Below are positions 24,686-34,097 of a stretch of 48,613 nucleotides of DNA, piece by piece. Source of the DNA: Culturomica sp. (GTDB lineage Bacteria; Bacteroidota; Bacteroidia; Bacteroidales; Marinifilaceae); NCBI GenBank assembly GCA_031271755.1, contig JAISVB010000051.1:1-48613 (forward strand). Reading direction: 5' to 3'. The translations under genes were made by a program, and so were the position numbers. The first letter of the stretch is position 1, and each line of letters opens with the position of its first letter. The notes under the pieces were generated by a model that saw only the letters and a list, made by a program, of their open reading frames with translations, had not been told where the DNA came from and searched no databases.

Positions 24686-26725
24686 ATGATTCAGTTTCTG
24701 CATCCTGCTTTCCTATGGGGACTTCTCTTTCTCGCCGTTCCCATCCTCCTGCACCTGTTCAGCTTTAAAAAATACAAAAAGGTTTACTTCAGCAACTTCC
24801 GGTTTCTGGAATCCCTGCAACAGGAGAAAAAGAACAGCTCCCGGTTGAAAAACCTGTTGCTGCTGCTGCTCCGCCTGTCGGTGATCGCCGCTGTCGTAAT
24901 CGTTTTTGCCGGCCCCTACCTTCCCGGCAGTCCTGTTCCGGGTTCGGACGATACCGGGAGCGGTCAACTCCGGGAGCGGATCCTCCTCTATGTGGATAAT
25001 TCGTACTCCATGTCCAATACCGGCAGCAAAGGCTCTTTGTTGGAAGAAGCTAAAAAACAGGCTTTCGACATGCTTTCGGCCTACCCGGCGGGGACACTCT
25101 TCTCCCTGATCAGCAACGACGAACAAGCCGCCGTCAACCTCAACAGAGAAGAGTGCCAGACATTGCTGGGAGATATCCGGCTCACAGCCCGCTCCAAAAT
25201 GCTCTCGGAAGTATTCAGAGAGGCGCGGGAGATGGCCGGAGAACAAAAAGCCACCCTCTTCCTGCTCTCCGATTTCCAGCAATACGGCTGCGATTTTCAG
25301 CAGATCACCGGGGACTCCCTGACCGCACCCGTCTTCTTCCTGTTGGAAGCCGAAAACCGGAACAACCTGTACATCAAAGAGGTATCTTTCGAACAGGCAT
25401 TCCACCGGAAAGAGCGGAACGACCTGGCGCAAGTCACCCTGGGAAGCTCCTCCGCCAACGAAACCACAAACCTGCCCATTACCCTGACCGTCAACGGAAA
25501 AGTAAAGGGATTGCAACAGGCCAACCTGCCGGCAACGGGCGAATCCGTTCTGGAGATCGGATACCTGAACACCGAAAGCGGTTTCTGCAAAGGGATCGCC
25601 GAATTGAACGACCTTCCGGTCGTATTCGACAACCGTTTTTACTTCAGTTACCGCATCGACGATCAGATCAACGTACTGTGCATAGACCGGGAAAAACGCC
25701 TCCCCTACTTCGGCAAACTCTTCTCCGACACAGCCGCTTACCGGATGGAGTACACCCACATCGATCAAACGGCCAACATCCGCTTCTCCGACTACCAACT
25801 GGTCATTTTAGACCGGATCAACACCCTCTGGACCGGCTTGGAAAGCACATTGGAAAATTACGTCCGGGAAGGCGGGAACCTGCTGGTGCTCCCGGGAGCC
25901 GCCAACGGATTGAACGGATTCTTGGAAAAACTGCACGCTCCCCGCTTCGGAACAGCAGACACAAATGCCGTGATCACTTACATCGAACGGCAATCAGCGC
26001 TCTTTAAAGAGGTATTTGAATCGGAAGAAAACAACGTCACGCTTCCGGGAGCCAAATGCTACTACCCGCTGCACTCCCCCGGAAACGGGGAAAAACTGCT
26101 GGCCGGCAGAAAAGGAGAAGCGTTGCTGACTGGCACATTATTGGGAAAAGGGACGGTCTATGTGTCGGCCTTCGACTTCAACACAGAAAACAGCGATCTG
26201 GTTTTCCATCCGCTCTTTGTTCCCCTGATGATCAACATGGCTTCCAATGCCAACTCCGGCCTGAACCCCTCTTGGACACTCCATTCCCGCACCCCCCTCC
26301 TGCTCAACCGCAAAGAGATCCCGGACAACAGCCGGCTGCGGATCGTTTCCCAAGAACACAACCTGGAATTTATCGCCGAAACCCGGCAAGACGCAAGCGG
26401 CAACCTGGTATTAGTAAACGCGCACAACATCCGGCAGGCAGGCCTGTACGACGTACTGGCGGACGACCGGCTCGTGGACGTACTGGCTTGCAACTACAAC
26501 CGGGCGGAATCGGAACTACGCTACTGCGATGCGGACGAACTCCGGAAACAGTTCCCGGACGCCCGCGTAGAAAAGATCGAAACAGGCAGTTTCGAACGCA
26601 ACAGCCAGATCATCAAAGAGGTGGTTTTGGAAGACACCAACCGCTACTTAGCCCGTTGGTTCCTCTGGTTGGCCGTCATCGCCCTGCTGGCGGAACAGTT
26701 TGTCTGGAGAAAAAAACTGAATTGA
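24686..26725 (+). CDS. BatA-like membrane protein with von Willebrand-type domain
   Basis: A 679-aa inner-membrane protein. The N-terminal BatA region has two membrane helices (FLHPAFLWGLLFLAVPILLHL and LLLLLLRLSVIAAVVIVFAG, about 4-75). A vWA-like domain then has a MIDAS-type DNSYSMS motif (near 104-110). A large periplasmic part follows, and one helix lies near the C-terminus (WFLWLAVIALLAEQF). An ATG at 24677 is also possible. Such proteins belong to aerotolerance-related bat clusters, but no other bat gene or MoxR ATPase is here. It is first of three genes with the ABC-F ATPase and tilS. Confidence 0.88.
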   Translation: MIQFLHPAFLWGLLFLAVPILLHLFSFKKYKKVYFSNFRFLESLQQEKKNSSRLKNLLLLLLRLSVIAAVVIVFAGPYLPGSPVPGSDDTGSGQLRERILLYVDNSYSMSNTGSKGSLLEEAKKQAFDMLSAYPAGTLFSLISNDEQAAVNLNREECQTLLGDIRLTARSKMLSEVFREAREMAGEQKATLFLLSDFQQYGCDFQQITGDSLTAPVFFLLEAENRNNLYIKEVSFEQAFHRKERNDLAQVTLGSSSANETTNLPITLTVNGKVKGLQQANLPATGESVLEIGYLNTESGFCKGIAELNDLPVVFDNRFYFSYRIDDQINVLCIDREKRLPYFGKLFSDTAAYRMEYTHIDQTANIRFSDYQLVILDRINTLWTGLESTLENYVREGGNLLVLPGAANGLNGFLEKLHAPRFGTADTNAVITYIERQSALFKEVFESEENNVTLPGAKCYYPLHSPGNGEKLLAGRKGEALLTGTLLGKGTVYVSAFDFNTENSDLVFHPLFVPLMINMASNANSGLNPSWTLHSRTPLLLNRKEIPDNSRLRIVSQEHNLEFIAETRQDASGNLVLVNAHNIRQAGLYDVLADDRLVDVLACNYNRAESELRYCDADELRKQFPDARVEKIETGSFERNSQIIKEVVLEDTNRYLARWFLWLAVIALLAEQFVWRKKLN

Positions 26726-26753
26726 CAGGACAAAAAACACATACAACACTTTC

Positions 26754-28634
26754 ATGATCAGTTACCTGCAAGTTGAAAACCTGAGTAAGCGGTTCGGTGA
26801 ACAGTTGCTGTTCGAAAAGATCTCCTTCGGGATCGGAAAACAGCAAAAAGTAGCGTTGATCGCCAAAAACGGAACCGGAAAATCGACCCTCCTTCAAATC
26901 ATCGCCGGAAAAACGGCGCCGGATTCCGGAAGCGTCATCTTCCGGAACGGCGTGATCACCGGCTATCTGGAACAGGATCCCCGCCTGAACAACGAAAACA
27001 CCGTTTTCGACGAGGTATTCGATTCGGAAAATCCGATCCTGTCGCTTGTAAAACAATACGAACAGGCGGTCGCCCAAAACGACCTGCCGCTGCTGGAAAA
27101 GTTGATCCCGGAAATGGACGCCCGGCAGGCCTGGGATTACGAAAATACCGTCAAACAGATCCTGTCGGAACTGAAAGTGAACCGGTACGACCAAAAAATC
27201 GCCTCCCTCTCCGGCGGACAGAAAAAAAGGGTCGGATTGGCCAAAGTACTGATCACCGCTCCGGAATTCCTGATCCTCGACGAACCGACCAACCATTTGG
27301 ACATCGAGATGACCGAATGGTTGGAAAGCTATCTGGAAAAATCGGGCTGTACCCTGCTGATGGTGACCCACGACCGTTACTTTCTGGACCGCATCTGTTC
27401 CCACATCATCGAAATCGACGATTTCGGCGTATACACTTACGACGGCAACTACTCGTACTACATCGAAAAGCGGGACGAGCGACTGGCCGGCCGGAACGCC
27501 GGTATCGAAAAAGCCCGGAACCTGCTCCGCACCGAACAGGAGTGGATGCGCCGGATGCCGCAAGCCCGCGGCCACAAAGCCAAGTACCGCATCGACAACT
27601 ACTACAAGCTCAAAGAGGAGGCCTCCCGGCGCACCGATCAGCCCCAAATAGAGCTGGACATCCGGGGACAACGGTTGGGAAAAAAGATCCTCGAATTAAA
27701 CAACATCTCCAAAAGTTACGGGAATTTACGCCTCTTACACGATTTCTCCTACCGCTTCGACCGGGGGGACAAAATCGGATTGGTCGGCAAAAACGGCGTG
27801 GGGAAATCGACCTTTTTGGACATCATCACCCAAAACACATCCCCGGACGGGGGGAGCATCGAGATCGGGGAGACAGTCGTGTACGGCTACTACCGGCAGG
27901 CAGGCATAACATTCGGAGAAGGCGAACGGGTCATCGATGTCGTGAAAGAGATCGCCGAACAGGTAGACCTCGGGAACGGAAAAATTCTCTCCGCCTCGCA
28001 GTTCCTGGAATACTTCCTATTCACGGACAAACAGCAATACTCCCCGGTCGGCAAATTGAGCGGGGGCGAACGGAGGCGGCTCTACCTGCTGACCGTTCTG
28101 ATGAAAAACCCGAATTTCCTGATCCTCGACGAACCGACCAACGACCTGGACATTGCAACCTTGCAGGTGCTGGAAGAGTACCTGCGTGGATTCAAAGGGT
28201 GCCTGCTGGTGGTATCGCACGACCGCTTCTTTATGGACAAAGTGGCAGAGCACATCTTCGCTTTCGAAGGAGACGGGCGGATCAAAGATTTTCCCGGAAA
28301 TTACACCCAGTATAAAAACCGCCGGGAAGAGGAGGCGGAAGAGCGAAAAAAAGAGGAGAAGAAAAAAACTCCCTCCGGCACACCGGCGCCGGCATCCTTC
28401 CGGGAAACTCCCCGGAAGCGCAAGATCAGCTTCAGGGAGCAACAGGAGTTAGCCCAACTGGAGCTGGAACTGGAACAACTGAACCGGGAAAAAGCAGACA
28501 CCGAACACCTGCTCGGTTCGGGCACCCTGCCGCCGGACGAATTGCTCCGCAAGTCGGAACGGATGGGCGCGCTGTTGAACGAGATCGACGCCAAAGAGAT
28601 GCGTTGGCTGGAATTGAGCGACACCCAAGATTAA
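26754..28634 (+). CDS. ABC-F family ATPase (Uup/EttA-like)
   Basis: A 626-aa soluble protein with two ABC domains in one chain and no membrane segment. Domain 1 has AKNGTGKST (Walker A), SLSGGQKKR and FLILDEPTNHLD; domain 2 has [17 protein letters not shown] and FLILDEPTNDLD. A linker of about 80 residues between them is the ribosome-reaching interdomain region. A charged C-terminal coiled coil (about 515-620) points to the Uup subgroup. ABC-F proteins act on the ribosome, resolving stalls or antibiotic binding. It lies 28 bp after the BatA-like gene and 18 bp before tilS. Confidence 0.93.
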   Translation: MISYLQVENLSKRFGEQLLFEKISFGIGKQQKVALIAKNGTGKSTLLQIIAGKTAPDSGSVIFRNGVITGYLEQDPRLNNENTVFDEVFDSENPILSLVKQYEQAVAQNDLPLLEKLIPEMDARQAWDYENTVKQILSELKVNRYDQKIASLSGGQKKRVGLAKVLITAPEFLILDEPTNHLDIEMTEWLESYLEKSGCTLLMVTHDRYFLDRICSHIIEIDDFGVYTYDGNYSYYIEKRDERLAGRNAGIEKARNLLRTEQEWMRRMPQARGHKAKYRIDNYYKLKEEASRRTDQPQIELDIRGQRLGKKILELNNISKSYGNLRLLHDFSYRFDRGDKIGLVGKNGVGKSTFLDIITQNTSPDGGSIEIGETVVYGYYRQAGITFGEGERVIDVVKEIAEQVDLGNGKILSASQFLEYFLFTDKQQYSPVGKLSGGERRRLYLLTVLMKNPNFLILDEPTNDLDIATLQVLEEYLRGFKGCLLVVSHDRFFMDKVAEHIFAFEGDGRIKDFPGNYTQYKNRREEEAEERKKEEKKKTPSGTPAPASFRETPRKRKISFREQQELAQLELELEQLNREKADTEHLLGSGTLPPDELLRKSERMGALLNEIDAKEMRWLELSDTQD

Positions 28635-28652
28635 TACAATAACGGAACAGCC

Positions 28653-29981
28653 ATGCACGTTACTATCCGGGAATTTTTACACCGCCACCGCATCGACGAA
28701 ACCGGCAGCTTTCTGATCGCCGTCAGCGGAGGCGCGGACTCCATCGCCCTGTTGTTCGCCTTTCACCGGCTGAACTTAGACTGCACGGCGCTTCACTGCA
28801 ATTTCGGGTTGCGGGGAAGCGCTTCCGACGGGGACGAGCAGTTTGTCCGGACGTTTTGCGAGCAGTACGGCATTCCGTTGCAAACCCGCCGCTTCGATAC
28901 CGCCGCCTACTCCGCCTCGCAAGGCATCAGCATCGAAATGGGAGCCAGAGAGTTGCGTTACAACTGGTTCCGGGAGGTGCGGAACAGGGAACAGAAAGAC
29001 TACATCGTCACGGGGCACCAGGCCGACGATCTGGCCGAAACCGTCTTGATCAACCTGTGCCGCGGCACAGGCATCCGGGGACTTACCGGCATTCCCGAAA
29101 TCAACGGGGAGATCATCCGTCCCCTGCTGGGGGTAACCCGGGAGCAGATCCTGGCGTATCTCGCCGGCCACAGATTGACATACCGGACAGACGCCACCAA
29201 CGAATCAGACCTCTACACCCGCAACAAGATCAGGCATCACATCATCCCCGCCTTCCGGGAGATCAACCCGGCATTCCTGCAAACCGTACGGGAGAATTGC
29301 ACCATCCTGCGGGAAACGGAACTCATTTACCGGATGGGGATAGAGCAATGGGAAAAAGAAACGGTATCCCGGGAAGAAGGCGGACTGCGCATCCACATCA
29401 ACCGGTTGGCAACCACTCCGGCCCCCTTTTCACTGCTGTTCGAGATCCTGCACCCGTTCGGGTTCTCCGCCTCCCGGATCCGGGAGATCTGGCACAGCCG
29501 GAACTCCCAGGCAGGGAAGCAATTCCATTCCGGCTCTTTCCTCCTCTTCCGGGAGCGGGGATACTGGCACCTGTACAACAAAACCGAAATCCGGCAGACC
29601 CGGCTGGAGATCCCCGGCCCGGGGGATTACGCATTGAACGGACAACTGTATCGTTTTGAAACAGATACGATAACATCCGACCGGTCGATCCCGGCCGACA
29701 GCCGGACCGCCTGCTTAGATGCCGATACATTTTGCTTCCCGTTAACCGTGCGGAATCGGCAGCCGGGCGATCGTTTTTTCCCGTTAGGCATGCAGGGAAA
29801 ACAGAAAAAACTGAGCGATTTTTTCACCGACCTGAAAGTAACCAACAAACAAAAAAAAGAGATCCCGCTGCTGACCGACGCTCAGGGGCAGATCCTCTGG
29901 GTAGTCGGCCTGCGCCCGGACGAACGCTTCAAGGTCACCTCCACCACCACTCGCCTGCTCCGCATCACCCCGGTGGGTTAA
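28653..29981 (+). CDS. tilS: tRNA(Ile)-lysidine synthase TilS
   Basis: A 442-aa enzyme that adds lysine to C34 of the CAU tRNA-Ile, changing its decoding from AUG to AUA. The PP-loop SGGADS (25-30) begins the N-type ATP-pyrophosphatase domain, with GHQADDLAETVL and RPLLGVTREQI as conserved blocks. The C-terminal TilS domain includes RNRQPGDRFFPLGM and KKLSDFFTD. Full length. Last gene of the three-gene run. Confidence 0.95.
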   Translation: MHVTIREFLHRHRIDETGSFLIAVSGGADSIALLFAFHRLNLDCTALHCNFGLRGSASDGDEQFVRTFCEQYGIPLQTRRFDTAAYSASQGISIEMGARELRYNWFREVRNREQKDYIVTGHQADDLAETVLINLCRGTGIRGLTGIPEINGEIIRPLLGVTREQILAYLAGHRLTYRTDATNESDLYTRNKIRHHIIPAFREINPAFLQTVRENCTILRETELIYRMGIEQWEKETVSREEGGLRIHINRLATTPAPFSLLFEILHPFGFSASRIREIWHSRNSQAGKQFHSGSFLLFRERGYWHLYNKTEIRQTRLEIPGPGDYALNGQLYRFETDTITSDRSIPADSRTACLDADTFCFPLTVRNRQPGDRFFPLGMQGKQKKLSDFFTDLKVTNKQKKEIPLLTDAQGQILWVVGLRPDERFKVTSTTTRLLRITPVG

Positions 29982-29992
29982 ATTCCTCTTCG

Positions 29993-30023
29993 TTTGCGGT
30001 ATCCCATTTTTTTATTACCTTTG
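29993..30023 (+). promoter_or_regulatory. Promoter of the small lipoprotein gene
   Basis: -33 TTTG (29993-29996), exactly 19 bp, and -7 TACCTTTG (30016-30023) form a perfect consensus promoter immediately after tilS. The start site near 30030 gives a leader of about 13 nt. Confidence 0.8.
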
Positions 30024-30042
30024 GGACGCTAAAAGTACGCTT

Positions 30043-30174
30043 ATGCAACGCAAAAAATTTATAACCTGCGCGCTTCTCTTTGTCACAGCCGTGTGCCTGC
30101 TCTCTTCCTGCGCCATCGATAAAAAATGCCCGGCTTACACCCAGGCGCCCGCAGAACAGGGTATCCGCAGCTAA
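30043..30174 (+). CDS. Small lipoprotein, 43 aa
   Basis: A short reading frame encodes a basic start MQRKKF, a hydrophobic core and a lipobox LLSSC (Cys23), leaving a mature peptide of only 21 residues that includes AIDKKCPAY. The lipobox, a perfect promoter 20 bp upstream and clean start and stop support a real gene. Tiny lipoproteins ending soon after a CPAY motif are something I recall from other Bacteroidota, but I cannot name a function. Being a lipoprotein it should sit in the envelope. It lies alone between tilS and gapA. Confidence 0.75.
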   Translation: MQRKKFITCALLFVTAVCLLSSCAIDKKCPAYTQAPAEQGIRS

Positions 30175-30228
30175 AGAGTGTAAATACGGAATCGTTTGAG
30201 TGGTTTTTCTGCTGTTTTTCCGGCCTGT

Positions 30229-30262
30229 TTTGCGGAGAAACGGATGAATTGTCGTAAATTTG
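30229..30262 (+). promoter_or_regulatory. gapA promoter
   Basis: -33 TTTG (30229-30232), a 22-bp spacer and -7 TAAATTTG (30255-30262). The spacer is slightly longer than the usual 19-20 bp. The start near 30269 leaves a leader of about 34 nt. Confidence 0.55.
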
Positions 30263-30296
30263 GAGACGATAAGAAATTTGTATCACTTATAAATAA

Positions 30297-31307
<1,011 letters not shown>

Positions 31308-31324
31308 ATATTTTTTCTACCAAC

Positions 31325-31360
31325 AAAAGCTGCCTCTTTCAGGCAGCTTTTTTTATTTTA
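31325..31360 (+). terminator. gapA terminator
   Basis: A 10-bp perfect stem AAAAGCTGCC/GGCAGCTTTT with loop TCTTTCA (31325-31351), followed by TTTTATTTTA, 18 bp past the gapA stop. Confidence 0.88.
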
Positions 31361-31443
31361 TTCGTATCTTTGCCCTGTCGGTTTAATTACGTGGTGTGAC
31401 ATCATTGAACTAAATTATTGTATTTTGCGCTCACATTCATCTC

Positions 31444-31578
31444 TCTGCAAAATTTGAGCATTAAAAAAGAGGCGGGATGGAAATGTGCAACGCCTACGCT
31501 TTGAGGAACATTCGTAAAGCGTGGGCTTGCTTGTTTTGGTCAAAACCTTTGCAGAAAAATAAGTGAAGCTCACGCTTT
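31444..31578 (+). other. Structured intergenic region with mutually exclusive hairpins
   Basis: Segment A GCCTACGCTTT (31492-31502) pairs with B AAAGCGTGGGC (31516-31526). B also pairs with C AAGCTCACGCTTT (31566-31578), so A-B and B-C exclude each other. An outer stem TCTGCAAA (31444-31451) / TTTGCAGA (31548-31555) encloses A-B. A 29-codon frame (31477-31566, MEMCNAYALRNIRK...) runs through it. A -7-like TATCTTTG lies at 31365-31372. It may be an untranslated leader or a degenerate repeat element; nothing decides between these. Confidence 0.45.
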
Positions 31579-31612
31579 CTTTAATTCACAATAGGGCGTT
31601 TAAATTTGGGGT

Positions 31613-31963
31613 ATGAATACATCGGAAATCTTACAAAAAAGTTTTGACTACATCGACGGGCACCTGGATGTCACTTTCGACGAAATTCCCGATTTTTACC
31701 TGAAATTGTGGAAAACTCCCGTACCGGTCAGGGAATACCTGAAACGCAAAGATTACTGGAAAGCATACGAATACCGGATCTTCATGCACGCCCTGAACAA
31801 ATACCGGGAAAAGCGCCCGGGACTGATGCCGGAAGAACAGGAATCCGGCCTGTTCGAAGTATTCCAGCAAATGCTCGCCCTGTCCATACCCCGGAACAGA
31901 CAGCTTCCCAGAGAAGCAGCCTTTAAAGTGTTCGATTTCGAACTTTACTTCGACCTGGTATAA
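31613..31963 (+). CDS. Unrecognised 116-aa protein
   Basis: A small soluble, mainly helical protein rich in aromatic and charged residues (YLKLWKTPVPVREYLKRKDY in the first half, FKVFDFELYFDLV at the end). There is no signal peptide, membrane segment or known motif. The ATG at 31613 follows a TAAATTTG by only 4 bp, so if that were the promoter the true start would lie further downstream. It precedes the radical SAM gene by 86 bp on the same strand and codon use looks like that of its neighbours. I cannot assign a family. Confidence 0.65.
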   Translation: MNTSEILQKSFDYIDGHLDVTFDEIPDFYLKLWKTPVPVREYLKRKDYWKAYEYRIFMHALNKYREKRPGLMPEEQESGLFEVFQQMLALSIPRNRQLPREAAFKVFDFELYFDLV

Positions 31964-32049
31964 CGACCGCATCCGTATGTTAATTACCTCCCTTTCGTTT
32001 TATTTCTGATCCGAAAGTCGTTTCTTTGTGGGAACGGATTTCCGGAGCC

Positions 32050-33342
32050 ATGAACGAAAACACCCTTGAAAAACTAAAAATACTGGCGGAATCGGCCAAG
32101 TACGATGTTTCCTGCGCCTCCGGCGGAACCACCCGGCGCAACCGGCCGGGCGGGATCGGAAGCGCCGCGGGTTGGGGCATCTGCCACAGTTTTACCGAGG
32201 ACGGCCGTTGTGTCTCCCTGCTGAAGATCATGCTCACCAACCACTGCATCTACGATTGCGCCTATTGCATCAACCGGAAAAGCAACGATCTGCCGCGGGC
32301 TACCTTTTCCGTATCGGAACTGGTAGAGCTCACCATCGAATTTTACCGGCGCAACTACATCGAAGGACTGTTCCTCAGTTCGGGCATCGTGCGCAATCCG
32401 GACTACACCATGGAACGATTGGTCGGGGTGGCCAAAGAGTTGCGCCAACGCCACCGGTACAACGGCTACATTCACCTGAAAGGAATTCCGGGTGCAAGCC
32501 GGGAACTGATCTGCGAAGCCGGCCTTTACGCCGACCGCCTCAGTGTAAACGTGGAGATCCCCAACGAACAGAGTTTGCAGCTATTGGCGCCGGACAAAGA
32601 TTTTGCCAGCGTCTTCGCTCCGATGCGGCACATCAAGCAGGGAATATTGGAGAATTTGGAGGACCGGAAAAAATTTCGCTCCGCCCCCCGCTTTGCCCCG
32701 GCCGGCCAAAGTACGCAAATGATCATCGGCGCCAGTCCGGAACGGGACAAAGACATTCTGTCACTCTCGGCCAACCTGTACAAACGCCCCACGCTCAAAA
32801 GGGTATACTACTCCGGATTTGTACCCGTCAACGCATACGACAACCGCCTGCCGGCTCTGAAACAGCCGCCGCTGGTGCGCGAAAACCGGTTGTACCAGGC
32901 CGACTGGCTGATGCGTTTCTACCAATTCACCGCCAACGAAATCGCCGACGATGCGTATCCCGACCTGGATCTCGAAGTCGATCCCAAATTGGCCTGGGCG
33001 CTGAGGCATCCGGAAAAATTCCCGGTAGACATCAACAAAGCCGAATACGAAATGCTCCTCCGCGTTCCCGGGATCGGGGTAAAATCGGCCCAACTGATCG
33101 TTGCCTCCCGCCGGTACGGCAAGCTGGGAGAATCACAACTCCGGAAAATGGGGATCGTGATGAAAAAGGCCGTCTATTTTATCACCTGCCGCGAACTTCC
33201 TTTTCAAACCGTTCAAGAGCTGCATCCGGAACAGGTGCGCCGGATCCTGACCCGCCCCTCCGGTTCCCGCAAACAGGAAGATCCGCGCCAACTAAAACTC
33301 TCTTTTGAGGAGGAGCCGCATGATCGTCTGTACCTACGATAA
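32050..33342 (+). CDS. Radical SAM protein, putative DNA modification/repair
   Basis: A 430-aa radical SAM enzyme. The cluster-binding motif is Cys66-X3-Cys70-X2-Cys73 (HCIYDCAYC). Three further cysteines lie just before it (Cys22, Cys45, Cys54) and might hold another site. After the TIM-barrel core there is a helix-hairpin-helix (LLRVPGIGVKSAQLIVAS, 336-353), which binds DNA non-specifically. This layout matches the family I recall as putative DNA repair radical SAM proteins that pair with a DUF4130-type partner, which follows here with a 23-bp overlap. The start at 32050 is preferred over 32026 because it begins the conserved N-terminus. Chemistry and lesion are unknown. Confidence 0.9.
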   Translation: MNENTLEKLKILAESAKYDVSCASGGTTRRNRPGGIGSAAGWGICHSFTEDGRCVSLLKIMLTNHCIYDCAYCINRKSNDLPRATFSVSELVELTIEFYRRNYIEGLFLSSGIVRNPDYTMERLVGVAKELRQRHRYNGYIHLKGIPGASRELICEAGLYADRLSVNVEIPNEQSLQLLAPDKDFASVFAPMRHIKQGILENLEDRKKFRSAPRFAPAGQSTQMIIGASPERDKDILSLSANLYKRPTLKRVYYSGFVPVNAYDNRLPALKQPPLVRENRLYQADWLMRFYQFTANEIADDAYPDLDLEVDPKLAWALRHPEKFPVDINKAEYEMLLRVPGIGVKSAQLIVASRRYGKLGESQLRKMGIVMKKAVYFITCRELPFQTVQELHPEQVRRILTRPSGSRKQEDPRQLKLSFEEEPHDRLYLR

Positions 33343-34090
33343 AACATTCGAAGGACTGCTCTCCGTCGTATTTGAAGCCTATTCCCGGAAAAAATTTCCG
33401 GACAAACTGCTGGCGGAAGGCGAACCGCTCCCGCTCTTTTACGACGAAGCGATCTCCGTATCCACCGATCCCGAAAAAAGCGAACGGGTGTGGAACGGAT
33501 TGGAAAAAAAACTCTCCCGGGGAGGGCTGGCTTTCCTCACCCAAAGCTGGCTCTCCGAACTGCCGGAGGTAGACCTGCTCCTGTTCCGGTACATCCGGAA
33601 AAACTTAGACGCTCCGGTATCCCTTGAACTCAATTTCGGGGATCCGGATGTATTGGAGGTTTCGCAAATATGGAAAAAGGTCGGCCAGGAAAAGAGCCGG
33701 ATCATTCAGTTCGCCCGTTTTCAGAAAACCGCGGACAACACGTATCTGGCCGTTCTGGAACCGCTGTATAACGTATTGCCGCTTACACTTTCCTATTTCA
33801 AAGAGCGGTTTGCCGGACAATGCTGGCTGCTGTACGACAACAAACGGAAATACGGATATTATTACGACATGAAAAGAGTTTCCGAAGTGAGATTTGAACA
33901 GGAACCGCTTTGGGGTGTCTGTGGGAAACTGCCGGAAGAACTGTTGGCCGAAGATGAAAAACAGTTCCAACAGCTCTGGAAGAGCTATTTTAAATCCCTT
34001 GCTATCCGGGAACGGCTCAACCCAAAACTGCACCGGCAACACCTGCCGGCTCGTTTCTGGAAATACCTGACGGAAAAACAGGGCGGTTAA
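33320..34090 (+). CDS. Radical SAM partner, TIGR03915/DUF4130-like putative DNA repair protein
   Basis: A 256-aa soluble protein beginning MIVCTYDKTFEGLLS, the typical start of this family, with VFEAY shortly after. The C-terminal half contains FARFQKTADNTYLAVLEPLYNVLPL and HLPARFWKYLTEK, the most conserved stretches as I recall. In other bacteria the domain is sometimes fused to a uracil-DNA glycosylase domain; here no glycosylase domain is present. The start overlaps the radical SAM gene by 23 bp, a sign of coupled translation. The 3' end lies 7 bp from the convergent rpoD stop. Confidence 0.87.
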   Translation: MIVCTYDKTFEGLLSVVFEAYSRKKFPDKLLAEGEPLPLFYDEAISVSTDPEKSERVWNGLEKKLSRGGLAFLTQSWLSELPEVDLLLFRYIRKNLDAPVSLELNFGDPDVLEVSQIWKKVGQEKSRIIQFARFQKTADNTYLAVLEPLYNVLPLTLSYFKERFAGQCWLLYDNKRKYGYYYDMKRVSEVRFEQEPLWGVCGKLPEELLAEDEKQFQQLWKSYFKSLAIRERLNPKLHRQHLPARFWKYLTEKQGG

Positions 34091-34097
34091 TTTTTTA

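Noticed and set aside
24713-25798. A 361-codon minus-strand frame
   Set aside because: Antisense to the BatA-like gene, whose MIDAS motif, helices and promoter support the plus strand.
26676-27671. A 331-codon minus-strand frame
   Set aside because: Antisense to the ABC-F gene with both Walker motifs in place.
31601-31608. TAAATTTG as promoter of the 116-aa gene
   Set aside because: It lies only 4 bp before the ATG, so transcripts would start at or inside the codon. It is probably a chance match unless the true start is further downstream.
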